From assembly GCF_019039055.1 (NCBI RefSeq), contig NZ_JAHOPB010000001.1, positions 3,508,001 through 3,572,000 of the forward strand: a stretch of 64,000 bases of DNA, given 5' to 3'. The notes under the pieces are model-generated. The model did not search any database and was not told where the DNA came from. It saw only the letters and a list, made by a program, of their open reading frames with translations. A program made the position numbers and the translations under genes. The stretch comes from Reyranella humidisoli (lineage in GTDB: Bacteria > Pseudomonadota > Alphaproteobacteria > Reyranellales > Reyranellaceae). Shown here one piece after another: positions 16,329 to 27,315 of the stretch; the first letter of the stretch is position 1; each line of letters opens with the position of its first letter.

Positions 16329-17627
16329 TCAATGCCCCATCAAACGGCGGGACATGCCGGAGCTCATCCCAGGATCGCGGAATCTCGCAAGCTCCGGCGC
16401 TTTTGGATAGCCCGCGTCGAACAGGTCGCGCGGCATGCGCGCGTCCTTGGCGAGGTAGAGGCGTCCCCCGGCGGCACGAACGACGGCATCGAGTTCGACG
16501 AACAGCCGCTCGGTGCGAGCGCCCCGGTTGGGGAAGTCGAGCGAGAGGGTGATGCCGGGCATCGGAAAGCTCAGCAGGCCGGGCGAGGCGCGCTCGCCGA
16601 AGGTCTTGATGACCGCGAGGAAGGAGCCTTGGCCCGACTTCGCGATGATGTCGAGGATGTCGCGCAGGGCGGCCGGACCAGCGTCGCGCGGTACCACCAG
16701 CTGGTACTGGTAGAAGCCGCGCGGTCCGTAGAGCCGGTTCCAGTCCTGCACGTCGTCGAGCGGGAACAGGAAGGTGTCGAACGGCCGGCGCTTTGTCCCG
16801 CCGCGATGGGCGTTGAGGTGGTAGTAGAGCGTGTTGAAGACCGGCAGCGTCAGCCGGTTGAACAGCGACAGGGGCGGCGTCACCGGCACCGCGCGACGGC
16901 TCGGCACCGGCGGCTTGCCCGCCTGGTCGACCGCCGGATTGGCCCGCAGGAAGATGCCGCGGGTGCGGCGGCCGGCGGTGCAGTCGAGCCAGGACACGGT
17001 GTGCTCCCAGAGCGACTCCGAATCGTCGGCCAGGGTCAGGAACTCGTCGAGGCTGCGATAGGGCAGGATCTCGGTATCGAGCCACGGTCCCGCGACCGGT
17101 TGAAGCTGCAGCTCGGCCGTGGCGATCAACCCGGTGAGGCCGATGCCACCCACGGTCGCGGCGAACAGGTCGGGGTTCACGCCCGGCCCGCAATCGATTG
17201 CCTGGCCGTCGGTGCGCACCAGCTTGAGGTTCCGGACGTGGTGGCCGAACGAGCCGACGCGATGATGGTTCTTGCCGTGTACGTCGTTGGCGATGGCGCC
17301 GCCCACGCTCACGATCTGCGTCCCGGGGATCACCGGCAGGCTCCAGCCGCGCGGCAGCATGAAACGCTGAATGTCGCGAAGCTGTACGCCGGCCTCGCAG
17401 ACCAGCCGCCCCGTCTCGGGGTCAAAGGAATGGAAGCGGTCGAGCCGTGCCGTATTCAGCAGCGAACCTCCGGGGTTCAGGCAGGCGTCGCCGTAGCTGC
17501 GGCCCATACCGAGCGGGATCGCGGGTCCCATGCCCCGCGTCTGGTCGACCAGAGCGGCGATATCGGACAGATCTACGACTTGATGAGGTTCCGCGCTCAG
17601 GCGTCCCCAGGAGGAAACAGGTCTCAT
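16329..17627 (-). CDS. dprE1: DprE1-like FAD-dependent decaprenylphosphoryl-ribose oxidase
   Basis: 432 aa from the ATG at 17627; a GTG at 17678 would add 17 residues. It aligns by eye with mycobacterial DprE1: WGRLSAEP near the start, GMGRSYGDACLNPGG (FAD site), VIPGTQIVSVGGAIA, then VHGKNHHRVGSFGHHVR and ATVGGIGLTGLI. The active-site lysine is kept in YLAKDAR. The residue matching Cys387 of M. tuberculosis DprE1 is Ser here (SFPMPGITLSLDFP). It oxidises the C2' hydroxyl of polyprenyl-phospho-ribose and hands the product to DprE2, whose gene follows after 1 base. Confidence 0.88.
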   Translation of the reverse strand: MRPVSSWGRLSAEPHQVVDLSDIAALVDQTRGMGPAIPLGMGRSYGDACLNPGGSLLNTARLDRFHSFDPETGRLVCEAGVQLRDIQRFMLPRGWSLPVIPGTQIVSVGGAIANDVHGKNHHRVGSFGHHVRNLKLVRTDGQAIDCGPGVNPDLFAATVGGIGLTGLIATAELQLQPVAGPWLDTEILPYRSLDEFLTLADDSESLWEHTVSWLDCTAGRRTRGIFLRANPAVDQAGKPPVPSRRAVPVTPPLSLFNRLTLPVFNTLYYHLNAHRGGTKRRPFDTFLFPLDDVQDWNRLYGPRGFYQYQLVVPRDAGPAALRDILDIIAKSGQGSFLAVIKTFGERASPGLLSFPMPGITLSLDFPNRGARTERLFVELDAVVRAAGGRLYLAKDARMPRDLFDAGYPKAPELARFRDPGMSSGMSRRLMGH

Positions 17628-17793
17628 CCGTCCTGTGCCCAAGAAGCGAATATTTCTCAACAATGGTACTTCGTTCACGCGGCAAAGGCCACGTCAATCA
17701 CGCTGGGCCGGCAGGAGGCGGTGGGACCGGAGGGATTGCCAGAGTCCGGCAGAGTGCGCATAGATGCCCGCAATGCGGGGGTGGCTTGGGGCA

Positions 17794-18657
17794 ATGAGTT
17801 CGTCTTCGTCGGGCGGCATGATCGTGGGGCTGATCCAACTGGTGCGGCCCCGCCAGTGGGTGAAGAACGGCTTCGTCTTCGCCCCCCTGGTGTTCGCCCG
17901 CGAGTTCACGAATCCGGCCTCCATCAAGCTTTCGCTGCTGGCCTTTGCGCTGTTCTGCGCGGCCTCGTCGGCGTGCTACATCGTTAACGACCTGCACGAC
18001 ATCGAGCGCGACCGGCGCCATCCCACCAAGCGCTTCTCCCGGCCGCTGGCCGCCGGGCGCGTCTCGCGCGGCGGCGCGCTCGGGCTGCTGGGCCTGATCC
18101 TGGCGGGGCTTGCCGTGGCCGCGGTCTTCCAGCCGTACGTCATGGCGGTAATCGCGGGCTACCTTATCCTCAACGTCGCCTACACCTTCGTGCTGAAGCA
18201 GCAGCCGGTGCTCGACATCTTCAGCATCGCCATCGGCTTCGTGCTGCGCATCTGTGCCGGTGCCGTCGTGCTCGACCTGCCGCTCTCGGGCTGGATGCTG
18301 ATCACGACCCTCTGCCTGGCGCTCTATCTCGCCGCCGTGAAGCGGCGGCAGGAACTGCTGGGCAGCGGCTCGGATGGGCGCGAGGTGCTGGAAAAGTATT
18401 CTCCGGCGCTGATCGAGCGCTATGCCGAGATGTCGGCGACCGGCGCGCTGGTCTTCTACAGCCTGTTCGTCATGTCGGCGAACCAGAAGCTGACGGCGAC
18501 CATCCCCTTGGTGATCTTCGGCCTGTTCCGCTACTGGTACGTGGTCGAGCGGCTGGGGGCCGGCGAATCGCCGACCGATGCGCTGCTGTCGGACCTGCCG
18601 CTGCTGGCCACGGTCGTGGCCTGGGTCGGCGTCTGCGCGATCGTCCTCTACACCTAG
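17794..18657 (+). CDS. UbiA-family polyprenyl-phosphate phosphoribosyltransferase
   Basis: 287 aa from the ATG at 17794; ATGs at 17764 and 17818 are alternatives. About eight to nine membrane helices. First Asp-rich motif NDLHDIERDRRHPTKRF near residue 65 and RPLAAG after it; second motif region LKQQPVLDIFSIAIGFVLR and KRRQEL. These match Rv3806c-type enzymes that move phosphoribose from PRPP onto decaprenyl phosphate, the first step to decaprenyl-phosphoryl-arabinose. It is divergent from the dprE1-dprE2-like operon, so the three enzymes are neighbours. No separate Rv3807c-like 5-phosphatase gene is seen in the window. Confidence 0.88.
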   Translation: MSSSSSGGMIVGLIQLVRPRQWVKNGFVFAPLVFAREFTNPASIKLSLLAFALFCAASSACYIVNDLHDIERDRRHPTKRFSRPLAAGRVSRGGALGLLGLILAGLAVAAVFQPYVMAVIAGYLILNVAYTFVLKQQPVLDIFSIAIGFVLRICAGAVVLDLPLSGWMLITTLCLALYLAAVKRRQELLGSGSDGREVLEKYSPALIERYAEMSATGALVFYSLFVMSANQKLTATIPLVIFGLFRYWYVVERLGAGESPTDALLSDLPLLATVVAWVGVCAIVLYT

Positions 18658-18669
18658 GGGTCGCTTCGG

Positions 18670-19062
18670 CTACTTCCGGGCGAAGGTATAGAAGCGGTGG
18701 CCGACATAGCTGGTCACCGCGGGCGCCAGCACGCCGATCAGGTGGGCGATGTCGTCGGCATGCCAGGTCATGCCGATGGCCGGAAACACGACCCGGGCGA
18801 GGCCGACGCTGATCACCCAGACGAAACCCAGCGCCACGAGGTTGACCAGCACGAAGCGGCGCACCTCCGAGGCCATCGAGCGGCCCGAGGCATCGAACAC
18901 GAAGCGGCGCGCCAGCAGGTAGGCGGTGGCCATGCCGAGCAGGTAGGCCGCGACCACGGCGGCCTCGAACGACATGACGTGGTTCAGCGCGTAGCGGCTC
19001 AGCAGATTGACGAGCGCGGCGATGCCGCCGGTGACCAGGAACTTCAGGAACTGGAGGTTCAT
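18670..19062 (-). CDS. GtrA family membrane protein
   Basis: 130 aa, four membrane helices, starting FLKFLVTGGIAALVNLL (typical GtrA N-terminus) and ending TSYVGHRFYTFARK (typical GtrA C-terminus). In Mycobacterium a GtrA protein of similar size, Rv3789, lies beside dprE1 and is linked to arabinan synthesis, proposed as lipid-donor flippase or transferase anchor (known). The same company here, next to UbiA- and DprE-type genes, supports an equivalent role. Convergent with the UbiA gene (13-base gap). Confidence 0.88.
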   Translation of the reverse strand: MNLQFLKFLVTGGIAALVNLLSRYALNHVMSFEAAVVAAYLLGMATAYLLARRFVFDASGRSMASEVRRFVLVNLVALGFVWVISVGLARVVFPAIGMTWHADDIAHLIGVLAPAVTSYVGHRFYTFARK

Positions 19063-19072
19063 CGGCCCCAGT

Positions 19073-20383
19073 TTACCGATTCTCGGCGCGCCAGACGCCG
19101 GGATCGTCGATCGCCTGCGCCATCAGCCTGCCGTAGCGCACACTCTCGGAAATGCCGCGATCCTCGGGATAGTAGAAGCAGGTGTCGGCGATCTGCAGGC
19201 CCTCGATCGCCGTCTGCACCTTCGGGATCTTGGCCAGGAAGCCCGGCTCGCAAACGGGCTGGGCATAGTTGAGGCGGCCGACCTGGCTTGCGAGGAGATC
19301 GCCGGCCTGCAGGGCGGGGTTGAGCTTCTGCAGGTAGCCGAAGGCCTCGGCGACGAATGCCTCGGAGCTGCGGCCGAACTTGGGATGCGTCTGCGGCATG
19401 TAGTAGGGCACGTAGACGACGGTCTCGGACAGGTGTCGCAGGTTCGAGAATTCGACGATGCCGGGGATGTCGATGCCGGCGTCGCTGATGTTCAGCCAGA
19501 AGTGCTTCGTGACCGGCTTGCCGAGTTTGAAGAGCACGCAGACGACACCGATGTTGCGGATCGCGTCGTACCTGGCCTTGGCCTCGGCCGACAGGCCCGG
19601 CACCAGCTTCGATACAAAGGGCGTCGGCACGGTCGAGATGACGGCGTCGAACGGCTGGGCGGCACCGTCGACGACCAGCCCGGTGACGCGGCCGTTTTCG
19701 CTGGTGATCTCGCTGACCCGCGCGCCGAGCTTCAGCATGCCGCCGTGCTGCTCGACGGCGTCGACCAGCGTGTCGATCAGCGTCTGCGAGCCGCCGTCGA
19801 TGTAGCCCAGCTCTTCCTGCAGGAGCGAGGCACGCGAGGTGCCGACGCGCTTGATGCGGGTCCAGATCCAGGCGGCCGAGATGTTGTCGGCATACTCGAA
19901 GAACTTGAGATCGAAGAGGCGGCGCCACAGCACGTCGTAGGCGCGCTGCCCGCTCCATCGGACGATCCAGTCCCGCGCATTGACCTTCTCCAGCGACGAC
20001 CAGTCGTTGCGCCGGGTCGACAGGAACATCTGCAAGCCGTAGCGGATCTTCGAGATCAGCCCGAGCTTGGGGAAGGTGAGAAGGGCGAGCGGATCGCCCC
20101 AGCGATGGTGCCTGCCGTCGACGAAGTAGCCCATCGACGTCTTGCGCCAGACCATGCGGTCGCCGATGCCGAGTTCCTGCATCAGCTCGAAAGTCGGCCG
20201 GTCGGACTTGCAGACGAAATGGTAGAAGCGCTCGATCGACAGGCCGGCGAAGTCGAAATGGGCGGCCATGCCGCCGGCGATGCGGTCGGCCTCGAAGACC
20301 GTGACCTCGTGCCCGGCCTTGAGCGCATGGTAGGCGGCCGCCAGTCCCATGGCGCCCGCCCCGATGATGGCGACGCGGGCCAT
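19073..20383 (-). CDS. NAD(P)/FAD-dependent amine-oxidase-like oxidoreductase
   Basis: 436 aa. N-terminal dinucleotide motif VAIIGAGAMGLAAAYHAL (GxGxxG) then VFEADRIAGGMAA; C-terminal FYYPEDRGISESVRYGRLMA FAD-binding stretch. The fold resembles protoporphyrinogen-oxidase/UDP-galactopyranose-mutase-like desaturase proteins that occur in polysaccharide gene clusters. The start is 3 bases after the stop of the epimerase gene on the same strand, so the two form an operon with the GtrA gene. Substrate unknown; sugar-lipid oxidation or isomerisation is plausible by context. Confidence 0.85.
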   Translation of the reverse strand: MARVAIIGAGAMGLAAAYHALKAGHEVTVFEADRIAGGMAAHFDFAGLSIERFYHFVCKSDRPTFELMQELGIGDRMVWRKTSMGYFVDGRHHRWGDPLALLTFPKLGLISKIRYGLQMFLSTRRNDWSSLEKVNARDWIVRWSGQRAYDVLWRRLFDLKFFEYADNISAAWIWTRIKRVGTSRASLLQEELGYIDGGSQTLIDTLVDAVEQHGGMLKLGARVSEITSENGRVTGLVVDGAAQPFDAVISTVPTPFVSKLVPGLSAEAKARYDAIRNIGVVCVLFKLGKPVTKHFWLNISDAGIDIPGIVEFSNLRHLSETVVYVPYYMPQTHPKFGRSSEAFVAEAFGYLQKLNPALQAGDLLASQVGRLNYAQPVCEPGFLAKIPKVQTAIEGLQIADTCFYYPEDRGISESVRYGRLMAQAIDDPGVWRAENR

Positions 20384-20385
20384 GC

Positions 20386-21327
20386 TCAGAACTCCAGGAC
20401 CACGCTGGAATAGACCGGGTCGCGGAACGTCTCGCGCAGCCCCTCGAGGATCGGCGTCGACTTGACGCCGAACAGGCGCGGCCAGTCGATCACCTCGAAG
20501 GTCTCGGGCACCACCAGCGCGGCGAGCTGGCTCACGGTGAAAGGCGGATTGGAATCCACCATCGCGTAGAGCTGCAGCAGCGTGCGGAACAGGCCGTAGG
20601 GAATGCGGACGATGGCAGCCTTGGCGCCGCTCGCTTCCTTCAGGGCACGGATCAGGTCGATGTAGGCGATCTGCTCCTGGCCGGAGATGTTGAACACCTG
20701 GCCCGGCCGCGGCTCGGCGATGCAGGCGGCGATGATGTTGCAGAAGTCGCCGACATAGAGCGGCTGGCGCAGGTACCGGCCATGCCCCGGGATCGGAAAG
20801 ACCGGCGTGCGCGCCATGAATCGGGCCAGCCAGCCCAGATGCTTGCGGTCGAACCAGCCGTACATCAGCGTCGGTCGCAGCACGCAGGTCGGGATGCCGC
20901 TGTCGAGGACGAGTTTCTCCTGCGCCTTCTTGGACTCGGTGTAGAAATCGTGCGCCAGCGAGTTCACCACCGATGAGCTGATGTGGACGATCTGCCCGAC
21001 GCCGTGCCGCCGCGCGGCCTCAAGCACCCGTTCCGTCGCCACCACGTTGTTGGCGGTGAACGGCGCCTCGGTGAGCGCGGCGATCTGGGCGTGACAGAGG
21101 ACGAGGGTACCGGCACCGGCCAGAGCCTCCTGCCAGCCGTCATCCGTGGCAAGATCGGCCTCGACCAGGCGGACGTCGGGATGGAGTTTCTTGAAGATCG
21201 CGTTGTTGGCGGGATGCTTGTCGATCCCGATCAGCGGCCCCATCCCGCGCGCCTTCAGGCGGGGGATAAGATTCTGCCCGGCGAGGCCAGCCACGCCGGT
21301 GATCACGATGGGGCGGGTGTCCGGCAT
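20386..21327 (-). CDS. NAD-dependent epimerase/dehydratase family protein
   Basis: 313 aa, extended SDR. TGVAGLAGQNLIPRL cofactor motif at residue 11, ISSSVVN then YTESK (catalytic Tyr-Lys) near residue 128, and LRPTLMYGWFDRKHLG. The C-terminal half holds a substrate-binding region (PLYVGDFCNIIAACI) typical of nucleotide-sugar epimerases/reductases. It heads the minus-strand run of epimerase, FAD oxidoreductase and GtrA and probably modifies a nucleotide sugar or lipid-linked sugar. Exact reaction cannot be assigned. Confidence 0.87.
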   Translation of the reverse strand: MPDTRPIVITGVAGLAGQNLIPRLKARGMGPLIGIDKHPANNAIFKKLHPDVRLVEADLATDDGWQEALAGAGTLVLCHAQIAALTEAPFTANNVVATERVLEAARRHGVGQIVHISSSVVNSLAHDFYTESKKAQEKLVLDSGIPTCVLRPTLMYGWFDRKHLGWLARFMARTPVFPIPGHGRYLRQPLYVGDFCNIIAACIAEPRPGQVFNISGQEQIAYIDLIRALKEASGAKAAIVRIPYGLFRTLLQLYAMVDSNPPFTVSQLAALVVPETFEVIDWPRLFGVKSTPILEGLRETFRDPVYSSVVLEF

Positions 21328-21456
21328 CTAGATTTCTCCGGCAGCAAGCGACCGCCCGCGGCAGATCATCGAGTGTGCAATTTGGGGCGATGTACGGCGA
21401 GGGGCCGGAGAAGAACGCACCGGTGGATCGATTTCACGCCGATTGGAAGGGCGGGT

Positions 21457-21530
21457 TGGCTGGGGGACCTGGATTCGAACCAAGACTAACCGGGTCAGAG
21501 CCAGTTGTTCTACCGTTAAACTATCCCCCA
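21457..21530 (-). tRNA. tRNA-Gln (CTG anticodon)
   Basis: Read on the minus strand, 74 bases fold into a full cloverleaf. The acceptor stem is TGGGGGA/TCCCCCA, and the D arm GTTT-AACGGTA-GAAC. The anticodon arm ACTGG-CTCTGAC-CCGGT gives anticodon CTG. The T arm is CTTGG-TTCGAAT-CCAGG. Discriminator G and an encoded CCA end the gene. It sits between the epimerase gene and ppx. Confidence 0.95.
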
Positions 21531-21646
21531 AGGACCCTTCGGACCTCGCGCGCCGGACGATTTAGCGATGACGGACCGGATTGGCAAGCGGGGCCTCGCC
21601 GTGCGCGAAATCCTCGGTTAGCATCCTCCGAAGAAAAGAGTTGTGA

Positions 21647-22714
21647 ATGACCGGGGAAACCACACTCAGGGGAGGCTGGCACAGCGGTCGATTTGCGCAC
21701 ACTTTTGCTGCCATTGATCTCGGCACAAACAATTGCCGGCTCCTGGTGGCGAAGGCATCGGTCGAGGGTTTTGAGGTGATCGATGCCTATTCTCGCCCCG
21801 TCAGGCTGGGCGAGGGGGTGGCGCTGAGCGGCTCGCTCTGCGGTGAAGCCATCGAACGCACGCTGCATGCGCTGGGCGTCTGCGCGTCCAAGATCGAGCG
21901 CAATCGCGTCACCCGCGCCCGTCACATTGCCACCGAGGCCTGTCGCCGCGCCTGCAACGGCGAGGACTTCCTCGGCATGGTGAAGGCCCGCACCGGTCTC
22001 AGCTTCGACCTGATCCCGCCGGCCGAGGAGGCGAGGCTGGCGCTCGCGAGCTGCGAGAACCTGCTCGATCCCGAGATTCCCTACGGCCTGCTGATCGACA
22101 TCGGCGGCGGTTCGACCGAAGTGAGCTGGATCCGCGTGATTCCGCGCGACGGGCGGCAGGGCGGGGTGAAGACCGAGCTGATCGGCATGACCTCGGTGCC
22201 GTGGGGTGTCGTGACGCTCACGGAATCCTGCACCAGCGGCCAGCCCCGCGAGCGGCCGCTGACCCGCGCCTGCTACGACGACATGGTCGAGCGCATCCGC
22301 GCCGACCTGCGGCCGTTCTGTGCCCTGCACCAGATCGGGCCGGCGATCGCGCGCGGCGAGGTCCAGCTGATCGGCGCTTCAGGCACCGTGACGACTGTTA
22401 GTGCCCACCATCTCGGCCTGAAGCGCTATAACCGTACCATGGTCGACGGTTCGCGGATCGGCCGAGAGGAAGTTTTGCGTATCTGTGACGAGCTTTCGGT
22501 AATGTCGGTCGACCAGCTTACCCATCTGCCCTGCATCGGCGACGACCGGGCCGACCTCGCTTTGGCCGGCGGGGCGATCCTCGAGGCGGTATGCCGCCAG
22601 TGGGCGGCGCCGGTCATTCGGGTGGCTGATCGCGGCCTGCGCGAGGGCGTGCTGATGGACCTGATGCGCCAGGCCGACCGCGACGCCGACCAGCTCTGCC
22701 GCCGGGGCAACTGA
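21647..22714 (+). CDS. ppx: Ppx/GppA family exopolyphosphatase-like protein
   Basis: 355 aa. ASKHA-fold signatures: AAIDLGTNNCRLLVA near residue 21, HIATEACRRACNG, LLIDIGGGSTEVSW near residue 146 (phosphate-2 loop) and IGASGTVTTVSAHHLGL near residue 245. It hydrolyses polyphosphate or pppGpp in relatives. At 355 aa it is the short form common in alphaproteobacteria, lacking the C-terminal HD extension of E. coli Ppx. It lies 2 bases before rlmE, a pairing typical for alphaproteobacteria. Confidence 0.92.
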   Translation: MTGETTLRGGWHSGRFAHTFAAIDLGTNNCRLLVAKASVEGFEVIDAYSRPVRLGEGVALSGSLCGEAIERTLHALGVCASKIERNRVTRARHIATEACRRACNGEDFLGMVKARTGLSFDLIPPAEEARLALASCENLLDPEIPYGLLIDIGGGSTEVSWIRVIPRDGRQGGVKTELIGMTSVPWGVVTLTESCTSGQPRERPLTRACYDDMVERIRADLRPFCALHQIGPAIARGEVQLIGASGTVTTVSAHHLGLKRYNRTMVDGSRIGREEVLRICDELSVMSVDQLTHLPCIGDDRADLALAGGAILEAVCRQWAAPVIRVADRGLREGVLMDLMRQADRDADQLCRRGN

Positions 22715-22716
22715 CC

Positions 22717-23409
22717 ATGGCCAAGGACAAGAAGGGCAGCCTGCCCACGGGTCGGCGCGCCACGGTGCGTGTGAAGACGGCGCGCGGCCGCACGGTGTCG
22801 TCGCAGCGCTGGCTGCAGCGCCAGCTCAACGATCCCTATGTCGAGGAAGCCAAGAAGCGCGGCTATCGCTCGCGCGCGGCCTTCAAGCTGCTGCAGATCG
22901 ACGACCAGTTCAAGATCCTGAAGCCCGGGGCGCGCATCATCGATCTGGGCGCCGCGCCGGGCGGATGGACGCAGGTTTCCGTCGAGCGCGTCAGCTCCGG
23001 CAAGAACCAGGGCGTGGTGATAGGCATCGACCTGACACCGGTCGAGCCGATCGCCGGCGCCACGGTGCTGGCCAAGGATTTCTACGACGACGATGCGCCG
23101 GCGCTGCTCACGGAGCTGCTGGGCGGGCCGGCGGACGTCGTCATGAGCGACATGGCGGCCGCGGCGACCGGGGAAACCCAGGTCGACCATATGCGCATCA
23201 TGGGGCTGGCCGAGGCCGCGCACGACTTCGCACGCGAGATCCTGAAGCCCGGCGGCGCCTTCGTGGCCAAGGTGCTGCGCGGCGGCACCGAGCGGACGCT
23301 GCTAGACCGGCTGAAGCGGGATTTCGAGAAGGTGCGCCATTTCAAGCCAGAGGCCAGCCGGGCCGATTCGGCGGAGATGTATGTCGTGGGGACGGGCTTT
23401 CGCGGCTAG
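22717..23409 (+). CDS. rlmE: 23S rRNA U2552 2'-O-ribose methyltransferase RlmE
   Basis: 230 aa. SAM site IIDLGAAPGGWTQVSVERV near residue 75; catalytic K-D-K-E tetrad visible in SRAAFKLLQID (Lys), VMSDMAAAATGE (Asp), GGAFVAKVLRGG (Lys) and AEMYVVGTGFRG (Glu). It methylates the ribose of U2552 in the A-loop of 23S rRNA during late 50S assembly. Highly basic N-terminus (KDKKGSLPTGRRATVRVKT). The start is 2 bases after the ppx stop. Confidence 0.95.
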   Translation: MAKDKKGSLPTGRRATVRVKTARGRTVSSQRWLQRQLNDPYVEEAKKRGYRSRAAFKLLQIDDQFKILKPGARIIDLGAAPGGWTQVSVERVSSGKNQGVVIGIDLTPVEPIAGATVLAKDFYDDDAPALLTELLGGPADVVMSDMAAAATGETQVDHMRIMGLAEAAHDFAREILKPGGAFVAKVLRGGTERTLLDRLKRDFEKVRHFKPEASRADSAEMYVVGTGFRG

Positions 23410-23451
23410 GTTTTCCGACTGTGCACGCGGCGGGGGCTTTCTGACGATCGC

Positions 23452-23595
23452 GGGCAATCCTCCCAATTACGGGGCGAGCATTATCTGCTGCACTTGGCGC
23501 TGCCGAACTTCTATTTCCACTGCAGTGCCGCCTACGCAATCTTGGGCCAGTGGGGCGTCGAAATCGCGAAACACGATTTCCTGGGCGCCGCTTAG
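23452..23595 (+). pseudogene. 3' remnant of a DUF1993 gene
   Basis: In one frame the bases encode GQSSQLRGEHYLLHLALPNF then YFHCSAAYAILGQWGVEIAK and HDFLGAA before TAG at 23593. This closely resembles the C-terminal end of DUF1993 proteins (RGEDYLLHFALPNFYFH, NGVELGKxDFLG from memory). No start codon or N-terminal two thirds is present; upstream bases are unrelated. So this is a decayed gene tail inside the rlmE-guaB intergenic region, of no coding use by itself. Confidence 0.65.
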
Positions 23596-23630
23596 GGCTT
23601 CTTGTGCATAACCGCCCCGCGTCTGCGCAC

Positions 23631-26212
<2,582 letters not shown>

Positions 26213-26213
26213 A

Positions 26214-27284
26214 TCAGTAGCCCTTGAGCCCGAGCGCATCGGCGATCAGCCGTGCGATCAGCGCATTGCCGGCGGCGTTCATGTGCCACAGCACGTAGAG
26301 GTCGCGCGGCCGTGGCGTTGCGGCGAGCGCCTCGTAGCTGTCGAGTGTCGCCAGGCCGTTCTTCTTGCCGCAGGCCAGCAGGTCCCGCGTCATGCGGCGC
26401 TGCTCGGCCGCGAAGCTCGGATCGTCCCACACGACGGGATCGTACTCGGCGACCAGCAGGATCTTTGCGCCGCCGCTCTTCTGCAGTTCGGCGAGCCGCG
26501 CCGTGAGGAGACAGGACAGGCGCTCGCCGGTGCCGCGCGGATGGACGCGGATGTGATCGCCGTACCAGTCGTGCAGTTGGTCAAGGCGCCGCAGGATGAA
26601 GTCGAAGGCGAAGGAATAGCCCAGCGTCTTCTGCCAGAAGGTGAGCGTGTCGAGTGCCGGCGCGCGCGGCGGGACAGGCACGTTGCGCAGGCTGAGCCCG
26701 TCGCCCTCGGGCTCGAAGTAGGGCTTGTCGGCGCTCCACAGGCGCCGCATCTCGGTGCGGCGGATGTCGTCGGCGATGAAGGCGACGACGATCGCCTCGG
26801 GCCGGTAGAGCGGCGCCAGCGCCTCGGTGCGCAGCACGATCTGGTCGAAGCCGTAGCCGCTCACGCCCCCGTTCAGCACGCGCCGGCCGGTCAGGCGCTG
26901 CAGGTCGGCCGGCCAGGTCTCGCCGTCGCCAACCTCCTCGCCGAAGGTGAAGGAATCGCCCACCGCGAGGATCGGCGCGCGGCCATCGGCTGGCGCCGGG
27001 CCGGTGCGGCGCAGGCCATTCTCCTCGATGGGGATGCCGGCGGTCGCGTAGCCCGCACGCGGCACGTAGCCCAGCCGCTCGTCATGGACCGTGCGGCCGC
27101 TGTCGCGATCGGCCAGCACCTTGCGCGCATCGAGCACGAAGTTCGGCCAGGCGAACAGCCAGCTCCAGGTCGAGGCGCGCAGCCCGAGCTCGAGCAGGCC
27201 CAGTCCCACGACGAGGGAGACGAGGACGAGGGCGATGCGGCGGAAGAGCTCGGAGCGGGGACGTTGCGCGTCGGGCGTATTCAT
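26214..27284 (-). CDS. SGNH/GDSL hydrolase-like protein, paralogue B
   Basis: 356 aa from the ATG at 27284; the open frame extends further upstream but into the rsmB leader. Same plan as paralogue A: N-terminal anchor (ALVLVSLVVGLGLLELGLR), LAVGDSFTFGEEV, GVSGYGFDQIVLRTEAL, AFIADDIRRTEMRRLW and C-terminal WHMNAAGNALIARL. It shares long collinear similarity with paralogue A, so the two are a tandem duplication. The block-V Asp is also missing (LWH). It is divergent from rsmB, 31 bases apart. Confidence 0.75.
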   Translation of the reverse strand: MNTPDAQRPRSELFRRIALVLVSLVVGLGLLELGLRASTWSWLFAWPNFVLDARKVLADRDSGRTVHDERLGYVPRAGYATAGIPIEENGLRRTGPAPADGRAPILAVGDSFTFGEEVGDGETWPADLQRLTGRRVLNGGVSGYGFDQIVLRTEALAPLYRPEAIVVAFIADDIRRTEMRRLWSADKPYFEPEGDGLSLRNVPVPPRAPALDTLTFWQKTLGYSFAFDFILRRLDQLHDWYGDHIRVHPRGTGERLSCLLTARLAELQKSGGAKILLVAEYDPVVWDDPSFAAEQRRMTRDLLACGKKNGLATLDSYEALAATPRPRDLYVLWHMNAAGNALIARLIADALGLKGY

Positions 27285-27315
27285 CGTAGCGGCATGCTTT
27301 GCAAGGGAGACAGAC

